Assembly (NCBI GenBank): GCA_024229935.1
Contig: JAAERX010000051.1
Span: forward strand, 179,361 to 243,360
Source of the DNA: Gammaproteobacteria bacterium
GTDB taxonomy: Bacteria; Pseudomonadota; Gammaproteobacteria; Steroidobacterales; GCA-2729495
Direction of reading: 5' to 3'
Length of the DNA stretch: 64,000 nucleotides
The position numbers and the translations under genes are program-made. Shown piece after piece: positions 17,797 to 25,178 of this stretch. Under the pieces are notes generated by a model, which ran no database searches, had not been told where the DNA came from, and saw only the letters and a program-made list of their open reading frames with translations. Positions within the stretch are counted from its first letter, which is position 1. The number at the start of each line of letters is the position of its first letter.

Positions 17797-18240
17797 TCAG
17801 GTAGTTTCTATTGGGACTTCAAGTCCGGTGTAGTGTTTGATACAGATAATCTCAGCTGAAATCTGGCCCAGTTCAGCGAGAGCCTGAGTCAAAGTTTGTT
17901 GTATCAGTAAAGGGTCTAGATCCGGTTTGTCGAGATAGACACGTAAAGTTGCACTAGCTGTGCCGGTGCCAGAAAGCGGGCAGCCAATGCGCCACCATTA
18001 TTCAGGAAAATTTGAACACCTTCATAGGGCGCTGACAGTCTTTATGGCTTCTTTATCAAAATAACGCCCAATGCCACCCAGTATGAGGATTGTGCCATCT
18101 ACTAGAGTAAGTATATCAAAAGTAGATTATGCAAAGCACTCAAGTTAATGTATTTGTTGAAAATTGCTTACCTTCTTTCTTAAACTTACGGTACCTGACC
18201 ATTGATTGTTAAAGGGTGTTTACTGTATGTCAGGTAATGT
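17797..18240 (-). pseudogene. Decayed phosphoglucomutase gene with internal deletion
   Basis: Read on the minus strand, 18240 to about 18020 gives the N-terminal part of an alpha-D-phosphohexomutase: TPFNNQWSGTVSLRKKV, NFQQIH, FDILTLVDGT and ILILGGIGRYFDKEAIKT, matching the family pattern TPFDDQKPGTSGLRKKV...FQQPHYLENF...GGDGRYFNREAIQ. Three in-frame stops interrupt it. A frame change then jumps directly to the C-terminal domain (PYEGVQIFLNNGG, ALAAR, LSGTGTASATLRVYL), with another frameshift inside, and ends at a TGA (17797-17799). The active-site, metal and sugar domains, about 400 residues, are missing. No start codon is recognisable. Confidence 0.85.
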
Positions 18241-18309
18241 TAGTTTGGACATTATTTCTGTGACTTATTCTTAAGATTTAACAATTATGTGCTGTGCTAT
18301 AGTCAATTC

Positions 18310-18789
18310 ATGTTTGCAGACAGCTATATAGTTCCTGAGTGTATTGCTCGCCCTGGTAGTTTTGGTGGGTTGATGACGCTATATGAAGCAAATTATATAA
18401 AGCTTATACAGCTCATGCCAAAGCTATCTGATAGAACCGGGTCTGCAGTATCATCTGATAACGCGGGTGACAATGATAATTTTGATTGTGACCTTCATTT
18501 GACTATAGAGCATCAGACTAAATTTACCTGTGACCTGCGCCTGACTTATTTATTTGAAGATGAGGGTCGGCTCGTTACAGAACCCGATCTGATTGCCAGA
18601 GTTTACTATGATGCACGTATGGTTGAGGTTTATTCCTGGGCTGATGGCCACAGGCATGAGGTCTTGAAATCATTAAGCCGACAATGTCGACGGGGACTTG
18701 ACCAATGCTGGGTTCGCAATATTATGCTCAGCAAGTGGCTGGATTATTTGCAGGAACGGGGTTATTTCTTTCCCTTGTTCAGTCTGTAG
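18310..18789 (+). CDS. DUF1249 family protein (YqiB-like)
   Basis: The 159-residue protein resembles E. coli YqiB. The N-terminal segment has YEANYIKLIQLMP, the centre reads CDLHLTIEHQTKFTCDLRLTY, and then DLIARVYYDARMVEV matches the conserved VRLYHDAQVAEV piece of DUF1249. The end KWLDYLQERGYF fits the family FLADWLRYCLAHG. The family function is unknown; in E. coli the gene neighbours the cAMP phosphodiesterase cpdA. I prefer ATG 18310 over an in-frame GTG at 18289 because the extra residues do not match. It is convergent with prc. Confidence 0.85.
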   Translation: MFADSYIVPECIARPGSFGGLMTLYEANYIKLIQLMPKLSDRTGSAVSSDNAGDNDNFDCDLHLTIEHQTKFTCDLRLTYLFEDEGRLVTEPDLIARVYYDARMVEVYSWADGHRHEVLKSLSRQCRRGLDQCWVRNIMLSKWLDYLQERGYFFPLFSL

Positions 18790-18816
18790 GCCTCTAATTT
18801 TTTATTTGAAATTGTT

Positions 18817-18852
18817 GATTCCAGGCTAAGGATGGATTCCAGGCTGAGGATG
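18817..18852. repeat. 18-bp tandem repeat that contains the prc stop codon
   Basis: Two 18-bp units (18817-18834 and 18835-18852; GATTCCAGGCTAAGGATG and GATTCCAGGCTGAGGATG) differ at one base. On the coding strand of prc, the first-read unit encodes the HPQPGI end. In the second copy the glutamine codon CAG is TAG, which is the actual stop. Confidence 0.85.
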
Positions 18853-21033
18853 CTTAAGATCAGCTGCTTGCTTTGTGAAACCGCTCCGGTGTTCTACCTG
18901 ACTTAATGCAGGTTGTTCGCCATTTGTCAGGGTGGCCATATCTGTCAAAATTTCTGCAGCCTGATTCAGCAATATATCCGGCATCTCATTGTCTTTATCA
19001 GTATCAATGGTTTCAATTGCCTCAAGACCTCGTGCTTCCCGGCGATTGTTCTCCCTGTCTAAGCGGGTTGTACGTCGGTTTTCCTGCTCAGCTTTGCGAT
19101 TTTCTATATTGAGAGAAACAGTTTTTTTCATGCGTATCTCTTCAATCAGTTCAATGTCATCCAGAAGAAATTGAAAGTCAGGGTCAGTTGATGAGCGTTG
19201 AATCTGGTCGCGGCTTAATAATAATACTTGTTGTTGTAAGTCACCATCGGGGCTAAATCGGGTTGCTTTAATCTGATCCCATGGCAGAGCACGTGGTTTG
19301 GTGTTTTCACCTATCAGATTCTTATCCAGCAATGATGGCAACTCAATATCAGGAATAACACCTCGATTTTGTGTGCTGCCACCTGTGACACGGTAGTATT
19401 TACCAATAGTTAATGTTAGTTGCCCAAGGCCATCTATCTGAGATCGTGGTGCATACTGATCAAGCACGTAAAGGTTTTGTACTGTGCCTTTGCCAAAGGT
19501 TTGTTGACCAATGACTATGCCGCGATTGTAATCCTGAATAGCTGCTGCAAAAATTTCTGAAGCGGAAGCACTGAAACGATCTACAAGAACAACCAGCGGG
19601 CCAGAGTAAGCTTGTGAAGGTACCGGGTCTTCAAGCACTTCGATTCTGCCCGTTGTATTACGTAGCTGTACTACAGGGCCATTACCTATAAACAGGCCGC
19701 TAAGGGCTGTTGCTTCAGAGAGGTGACCGCCGCCATTGCCACGCAGGTCAAGTACCAGGCCGTCAATACCGTCTTCCTGTAGCTCATTGATAAGGCGCTC
19801 AACATCACGTGTAGTGCTTACATAGTCGGATTCACCACGACTACGAGCATCAAAATCCTGATAAAAGCTGGGTACCGTAATTATGCCAACGTTATAAATG
19901 CTGTTGTCACGGTCGACTTCAAGGCGTTCACTTTTTGCAGCCTGTTCTTCAAGTTTTATTTTATTGCGGGTGAGGTTAAGCATATAGCTTTCCCCGCCAG
20001 CAGCTGCCTCACCGGGCCTGATTTGTAGTCGGACTATAGAATCAGCGGGCCCACGAATAAGTTGCACAACATCATCAAGCATCCAGCCAATTACATCGAT
20101 TATTTCACCGTCATCCTGTGCAACGCCTACAATGCGGTCAGTTGCCTTGAGGCGTCCATCTATTGCTGCTGGTCCACCAGGAATAATGTTTAGGACGGTA
20201 ACCATGTCATCTTCTAGTTGAAGTGAGGCGCCTATGCCTTGATATGACAGGCTCATCTGGATGCGGTATTCCTCAGATTGTCGAGGAGACATATAACTTG
20301 AATGTGGGTCAAGCGTACGTGCAAAGCTATTCATGAAGCCTTCAAAGACGTCGTCAGAGTCAAGCTGGTCTATACGTTTTATAAAGCGTTGATACCTTTT
20401 TTTGAGGGTCTCAGCCATTTCATCCCATGGCTTATCCGGGTCTGCAAGCATCAGACTAAGTAGGTCATTCTTTACTCGCTTACGCCAGACTTCCTGCATT
20501 TCTTTCTCTGAGGTTAACCATGGTAATTCAGTGCGATCAAATACAAAGCTTTCTTCAATTGTGAAATTTGGCTCCTGTTTAAGTTGACTTATTGCAAAGG
20601 TATAGTTTTGCTCAAGTCGCTCGCGATATATGCTGAATATCTTGAATACAGGTTCAAGGTCTCCAGAGCGGAGTGTATTATCAAGTTGATAGCGGTAACG
20701 TTGAAAGCTATCTATATCAGATTGCAGGAAGAAGCTTCGGTTGGCATCCAGACCCTCTAGATAATTATCCAGGAGGATGACAGATAAATCATTATCAATG
20801 CGTGTTTTGGTGTAATGAGCACGTTCGGAGAGTTTAGTAACAAGTCGGGCAACCTGGTAGTGACGTTGACTGGATTCGAGCGCCTCCGGCTGAGTTTCTG
20901 TACTATTCACCTCATCGGTAGTTGCCCAGGCTTTTGACCAGGGTGTAACAATCGGTGCAATAGTTAGAATAGTGAGCAGTGTGGCAATTGCCACGTATGC
21001 TGCAGGACGATTCTGATGTTTCATATCACGCAT
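18826..21033 (-). CDS. prc: Carboxy-terminal processing protease Prc (Tsp)
   Basis: Prc is the periplasmic serine protease that trims or degrades proteins with nonpolar C-termini, including ssrA-tagged exported proteins. The 735-residue protein has an N-terminal signal anchor (about residues 10-36), a helical N-terminal domain, a PDZ domain (about residues 245-330, SYQGIGASLQLEDDMVTVLN) and the protease core with the serine in DRFSASASEIFA and the lysine in QTFGKGTVQN. The C-terminal lysine/arginine-rich region is also family-like. The last codons lie inside an 18-bp tandem duplication. Monocistronic as far as can be seen. Confidence 0.96.
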   Translation of the reverse strand: MRDMKHQNRPAAYVAIATLLTILTIAPIVTPWSKAWATTDEVNSTETQPEALESSQRHYQVARLVTKLSERAHYTKTRIDNDLSVILLDNYLEGLDANRSFFLQSDIDSFQRYRYQLDNTLRSGDLEPVFKIFSIYRERLEQNYTFAISQLKQEPNFTIEESFVFDRTELPWLTSEKEMQEVWRKRVKNDLLSLMLADPDKPWDEMAETLKKRYQRFIKRIDQLDSDDVFEGFMNSFARTLDPHSSYMSPRQSEEYRIQMSLSYQGIGASLQLEDDMVTVLNIIPGGPAAIDGRLKATDRIVGVAQDDGEIIDVIGWMLDDVVQLIRGPADSIVRLQIRPGEAAAGGESYMLNLTRNKIKLEEQAAKSERLEVDRDNSIYNVGIITVPSFYQDFDARSRGESDYVSTTRDVERLINELQEDGIDGLVLDLRGNGGGHLSEATALSGLFIGNGPVVQLRNTTGRIEVLEDPVPSQAYSGPLVVLVDRFSASASEIFAAAIQDYNRGIVIGQQTFGKGTVQNLYVLDQYAPRSQIDGLGQLTLTIGKYYRVTGGSTQNRGVIPDIELPSLLDKNLIGENTKPRALPWDQIKATRFSPDGDLQQQVLLLSRDQIQRSSTDPDFQFLLDDIELIEEIRMKKTVSLNIENRKAEQENRRTTRLDRENNRREARGLEAIETIDTDKDNEMPDILLNQAAEILTDMATLTNGEQPALSQVEHRSGFTKQAADLKHPQPGIHP

Positions 21034-21121
21034 TATGTGTGTGTGACCTTTAGGTTTTTATTGTATTTGTTGTATTTATTGCCATGACATCCGGTCGTGA
21101 CATACAGGAATGATAGCACCC

Positions 21122-21433
21122 ATGTCGGAACCCGCAGAAGATATTAATTTTCGTCCATTTACAGTTTTACTGGGCATCTGTTTGGGCACCTTGTTCTCAA
21201 TAGCTTTCGGGCTATCAGTTGTGTGTCTGGTTTTCTGGATATTGGGTGATGAAGAGCCCCGTTTGGCAGCTGAATTTGGCAGTTTGATAATCAATACTGG
21301 TGTCTTTACAACGCTGGCTATATGTGCAGGCTTTAGTTTCTTTGGTTCCTTGCATCTTGCTATTTGGCGTCATCTGCCAATGGCCTTTTTATGGCTGGGC
21401 TTGCTGTTGGCTGGTCGTTATTACTGGCCGTAG
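21122..21433 (+). CDS. Small hypothetical membrane protein
   Basis: I do not recognise this 103-residue protein. It has three hydrophobic segments: about residues 13-41 (VLLGICLGTLFSIAFGL), 60-80 and 85-99. The short hydrophilic N-terminus MSEPAEDINFRPF is probably cytoplasmic. I chose ATG 21122; the ATG four codons earlier (21110) sits directly on the only AGGA, which is too close for a normal ribosome site. It is divergent from prc. No function is inferred. Confidence 0.7.
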   Translation: MSEPAEDINFRPFTVLLGICLGTLFSIAFGLSVVCLVFWILGDEEPRLAAEFGSLIINTGVFTTLAICAGFSFFGSLHLAIWRHLPMAFLWLGLLLAGRYYWP

Positions 21434-21553
21434 TCTGAAGCCCGGCTTATTTCAGCTCTTATGATTAAGAAGGTAGTATGACTATAGAGTTTTAACGGTA
21501 ATGCTTCACCTCGGGTTAGACATAAGTGGAGGAATAAATGCCAGAAAGTAAGC

Positions 21554-21799
21554 TCAGTGACGTGCGATGCGTTGCAACTGCCTACAGGCAGCCCAGATAG
21601 CGATCAGTAATAGCGGTGAGAATAAGAGTATCCAGGCTGATAGCTGACCGCTTAGAGCATCAGAGTAAATGCTGATCATTAATCCAAACAGTCCATTCTC
21701 ACCCTCGTAAGGGCCAACAATCAGACCGCCAACCCAGTAGACGATAAGCGGCACGCTGATAAGGCATAAGAGAATTATATAGAGCCAACGTTTGATCAT
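21554..21799 (-). CDS. Small hypothetical membrane protein
   Basis: This 81-residue protein has two membrane segments, about residues 5-30 and 54-72, joined by a loop with YEGENGLFGL. The end is basic (CRQLQRIARH), which suggests a cytoplasmic C-terminus. I do not recognise a family. It lies 38 nt downstream of the FHA gene on the same strand, so the two could be co-transcribed. Confidence 0.65.
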   Translation of the reverse strand: MIKRWLYIILLCLISVPLIVYWVGGLIVGPYEGENGLFGLMISIYSDALSGQLSAWILLFSPLLLIAIWAACRQLQRIARH

Positions 21800-21837
21800 G
21801 TGCCCATTGTCGCACAGTCAGTTCGTTGTTTTAAGGC

Positions 21838-22551
21838 TTAGGCCTGACCTTCGCTGGCTGAGTCTTCCATAAGGTCTATATATTTGAGTTGAATTTTACC
21901 AAGATCAATCAGATCACCGCTTTTAAGTTGTGTGCGGTGTGCCTTCTTGGCATTTATAGCAATGCCGTTGCGGCTTCCCATGTCTTCAATAGTAGAGCCA
22001 TATTTATCACTAACAATACGTGCATGAAAGCGGCTGATGTAGCGTGAACGAATTTGAATATTATTCTTTGGTTCGCGACCAATGGTCATGATATTTTTTG
22101 ATAGGCGGTATTTTTTACTGTCACCGCCATTTATTGACACAATCAGGCGGTTTTCATTTGGGTTGTTGTCACTAATTGCATGCAGACCGGACGGTTTTTC
22201 TGCTTGGTTGAAATGGGTGCTGATAGATTGCAGGGCTTCAAGTTTTTCTTCCAGTTCGTGTATTCTGGAGGTCTGTTTTTCCAGTGAAGTAAGAAGCTGT
22301 CTCTCAGTGCTTGAGCTAAATGCCTGAAGGTTATTGTTTTCAGGAAGTATCTCACTGTTGTCGTGATCATTATCTTTGGCGGAATTTTTTTCTGCCGGTA
22401 TTTTGCTTGCTTTTTTTAGCTCTGTGCCGAGATATGACGCAATAATATCTGCAATATCCTCATGCAGCTTGTCTTCAACTTCGAGATCAGCCATATCTGT
22501 ATCGGTTTTCTCAGTCATTTGTTGCCCAATGTTGTTAAGTCTGCTGATCAT
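21838..22551 (-). CDS. FHA-domain protein
   Basis: The C-terminal part of this 237-residue protein is a forkhead-associated domain (about residues 145-225), shown by MTIGREPKNNIQIRSRYISRFHARI and DMGSRNGIAINA, which holds the conserved GR, S-R-H and N-G residues that bind phosphothreonine. The first 100 residues are acidic and low in hydrophobics, with a short coiled coil near 85-110 (LLTSLEKQTSRIHELEEKLE). No kinase or type VI secretion gene is close, so the partner is unknown. The start could be the ATG at codon 12 (MTEKTDTDMADL). It has no signal peptide. Confidence 0.85.
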   Translation of the reverse strand: MISRLNNIGQQMTEKTDTDMADLEVEDKLHEDIADIIASYLGTELKKASKIPAEKNSAKDNDHDNSEILPENNNLQAFSSSTERQLLTSLEKQTSRIHELEEKLEALQSISTHFNQAEKPSGLHAISDNNPNENRLIVSINGGDSKKYRLSKNIMTIGREPKNNIQIRSRYISRFHARIVSDKYGSTIEDMGSRNGIAINAKKAHRTQLKSGDLIDLGKIQLKYIDLMEDSASEGQA

Positions 22552-22723
22552 GGATAAGACATTAATGCTCCCAAAAGGTGGCTCAGGTTTTATTTGACTC
22601 AGTTAATTTCTGAGTACCTTTATTTAATGTGAGCTTCCTAAGTACTAATGATAGAGATTGTTGGGGTGAAGGAAGTGTGATGCAGTTCACACTTTTCCGG
22701 TTGGTTTCCGGTATTTCAGAGTC

Positions 22724-23425
22724 TTAGCGTAGTGATGTACCGCTGCTAATGAAGGTCTTTAACTGTTTAGACAGACCTTTGCAGGCAGTTGCTTGTGTAC
22801 GGGCAATAAAGGGTACAGGTAAAATTAATGCCGGAATCACGGATGTACCGTTAACACTGGTGCTTATAGTGCCTGTACTAATGCCCTCACTCATATCCCA
22901 GACAGCTGCCTCATAGGCAGACAGGTTTTCCCACCAGGTTAGGCCAAAACAAACAATAGCTGGTGGAGCTGTGCCACATGACAGACTGCCGCCACCACTG
23001 GTACGTTCAGTATCGCCTGCAACCCAAATAATATAGCGAATAGCGCGTTCTTCAATCCGGTCACTGACACCGGGTCGTTTGAGTAATTCAGGCAGGCCAT
23101 CTATACCTTGTGGTGTCGTTCGTGGTTCTAGCCAGGGAAATAGTGCGTCACGGAATTCATCAGCTGAATGTACATTGAGCTTGTTGCGTCCTGACTGAAC
23201 TTTATCGACAACGCATTCTACAAAGTCTTCTTCAGCTGGGTTACCGGTATGATAATTGCTGGCCAGTATTACAATTGATTCTTCAGGAAGAATGCCCGTT
23301 GAACCATCTTTTACTTCTTCAATGTTTGTGGTCATGCAGGCAGAAGTAAGCAGCATTATTGAAATGCAATTTATCAGTGATAGTGATTTATAAATTGACC
23401 TGAGTTGTATTTTAGGGAGCTGCAA
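22724..23425 (-). CDS. Unrecognised lipoprotein
   Basis: The 233-residue protein has a lipoprotein signal ending LLTSAC, with the lipidated cysteine at residue 30. The mature part opens with a short linker, then ESIVILASNYHTG and a FVECVVDKV segment. This pattern of a strand followed by a helix recalls CsgG-like periplasmic domains, but the rest (IRYIIWVAGDTERTSGGG, LTWWENLSAYEAAVWDMS) matches nothing I can name. It overlaps the upstream lipoprotein gene by 14 nt, so both are made from one transcript. Confidence 0.8.
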   Translation of the reverse strand: MQLPKIQLRSIYKSLSLINCISIMLLTSACMTTNIEEVKDGSTGILPEESIVILASNYHTGNPAEEDFVECVVDKVQSGRNKLNVHSADEFRDALFPWLEPRTTPQGIDGLPELLKRPGVSDRIEERAIRYIIWVAGDTERTSGGGSLSCGTAPPAIVCFGLTWWENLSAYEAAVWDMSEGISTGTISTSVNGTSVIPALILPVPFIARTQATACKGLSKQLKTFISSGTSLR

Positions 23426-24095
23426 TTATCTCTGTACCTTTCATAAAAGGGTTTGGTGGGTTAAGGAGGGTTCGTTTAATATTGGGAACTGAGCTAAAGG
23501 TTGTTGCGATATTGGCCGCAGCATCTCGCAATGCTGTTACAGCCGCTTTACGCATTGCTGTTTCATCACCCATGCCCATCGGACCCTCATCCTGCTGCCC
23601 ATAACCAGTAATGCGCCAGTTAGTGATCAGTTTTCCTTCAGGTGTCGTAATAAGAATGTTATAGCGTAGCCAGACTGTAAACTGCTGATTGCCAGATTGT
23701 TCAGGGACTGAAAATTCCACCTCTTCCAAGCTTGGTTCAATAATGGCATCTAAGGAAGTGGTCGTTTGTGGTTCTGCCTCCTCACTATCCTTGGTTGCAT
23801 TATCTATTTCGATGGTTTGGATGAACATGCCTTTAAATAAGGCACGGAACATACGGAGATTTGCCTGGCCAAGTTTGATAGTCCACTCCGGCGCTAACTC
23901 GGGGTCCTCATTGTGAACAAAGTCAGTCAGTTCAATTGGGTAGCGAATGCCTATTACAAGTGGTAATGGTTCTATAAGTGGTTCAGGAAATTGAGTGAGC
24001 ACCTCAACTGATTTGGCGCAGCCAAATAGAAGTAAGCTTATGGTGCAGAGTGTTATCAGCTTATGGTTTATGTGCCTCAATATTCTGATTGCCAT
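23412..24095 (-). CDS. Unrecognised lipoprotein
   Basis: This 227-residue protein ends its signal with LLLFGC (cysteine at residue 26). The mature region contains LPLVIGIRYPIELTDFVH and the central NQQFTVWLRYNILITTPEGKLI, then the WRITGYGQ strand and a C-terminal helix MRKAAVTALRDAAANIATTF. The last motif, an alanine-rich helix after a Gly-rich turn, is seen in several outer-membrane-attached lipoproteins that bind in pairs. I do not know the family. Its 3' end overlaps the next lipoprotein, which suggests the two act together. Confidence 0.8.
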   Translation of the reverse strand: MAIRILRHINHKLITLCTISLLLFGCAKSVEVLTQFPEPLIEPLPLVIGIRYPIELTDFVHNEDPELAPEWTIKLGQANLRMFRALFKGMFIQTIEIDNATKDSEEAEPQTTTSLDAIIEPSLEEVEFSVPEQSGNQQFTVWLRYNILITTPEGKLITNWRITGYGQQDEGPMGMGDETAMRKAAVTALRDAAANIATTFSSVPNIKRTLLNPPNPFMKGTEIIAAP

Positions 24096-24150
24096 GTTAT
24101 GGATTATTAATTAGGGGTAACATTAACTTCAGTTTTTCTGAGGTTAATTT

Positions 24151-25071
24151 TTATCCCCACTTATCGCGTATTTCCTCAAAGCCAAGTGGGTCGGCATGCA
24201 CGATGATCTCGCAGCTCGGGTATAGCTTGCGAATTTCATCTTCAACAGCGTCCATAATTAGGTGGCTCTCAATTAGTGTGCTGTTGGGGTCAAGTTCAAG
24301 ATGAAACTGAATGATGTGATGGGTCCCGCCGGAACGGGTTCGTAAATCATGGAACCCCATAACCTTTGGGTGCTGTTTGGCAATAGTTGCTATTTTTTGC
24401 CGTTCTTCCAGTGGCAATTCCCGGTCCAGTAATACATCCAGTGCTTTGGCAGCAATGTCGTAAGTGCTCCAGAGTATATAGGCAGCGATACCGATGCCAA
24501 TCAACGGGTCAACTATGGTCCAATTTGTCCAGATTGACAGTAGCAAGGCAATTACCACACTTATGTTAACCATTAGATCAGAGCGGTAGTGCATTGCATC
24601 AGCAGCAATGGCCAGTGATTTGGTTTTTTTGATTACGCTGCGTTGAAAGGCGAGCAGGCCTAAGGTTATGACTATAGATAGCAGCATTACGGCAATGCCT
24701 GCTTCAGGGTTTTTTACTGGCTGTGGTTCGGCAAGTCGATATACAGCTTCCAGCAATACATAGAACGCAGAAATGCTAATGATTATTGATTGCATCAGAG
24801 CTGCAAGTCCCTCTGATTTGCCATGGCCAAACCGGTGCTCACTGTCTGCTGGCATTAGCGCCATACGGATAGCAACTACTGTTATTCCTGATCCGAGTAC
24901 ATCCAGAAATGAGTCTGCCAGGGAGCTTAGTACCGATACACTGTCTGTTGAGAGCCAGCCCCATAGCTTGGCGCCTACCAGGATTAATGCAACGCTAAGT
25001 GAAGCATAGCTTGCAGCACGTTGCAGGATGCCTTTATGGTTCTTATTGCTGGTTGATGTGGTAGCTTGCAT
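24151..25071 (-). CDS. Cation diffusion facilitator (FieF-like)
   Basis: This 306-residue inner-membrane antiporter exports divalent metals such as zinc or iron. It has six membrane helices in the first 200 residues. Metal-site residues are visible in helix 2 (SLADSFLD) and helix 5 (DAMHYRSDLMVN), and the family segment HRFGHGKSEGLAAL lies between helices 2 and 3. The C-terminal cytoplasmic domain contains HDLRTRSGGTHHIIQFHLEL. The metal-site pattern D/D and H/D is that of FieF-type transporters. It is the only metal transporter in the window. Confidence 0.93.
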   Translation of the reverse strand: MQATTSTSNKNHKGILQRAASYASLSVALILVGAKLWGWLSTDSVSVLSSLADSFLDVLGSGITVVAIRMALMPADSEHRFGHGKSEGLAALMQSIIISISAFYVLLEAVYRLAEPQPVKNPEAGIAVMLLSIVITLGLLAFQRSVIKKTKSLAIAADAMHYRSDLMVNISVVIALLLSIWTNWTIVDPLIGIGIAAYILWSTYDIAAKALDVLLDRELPLEERQKIATIAKQHPKVMGFHDLRTRSGGTHHIIQFHLELDPNSTLIESHLIMDAVEDEIRKLYPSCEIIVHADPLGFEEIRDKWG

Positions 25072-25178
25072 GGCGCAGGATATTAATGAATGTATCGCTT
25101 ATTGTATGCGGCAATACACTTTGCTGCATGATATCTAGGCAATTATTTTCAGGAATGGAGAGATAATGAGGCAATGTA

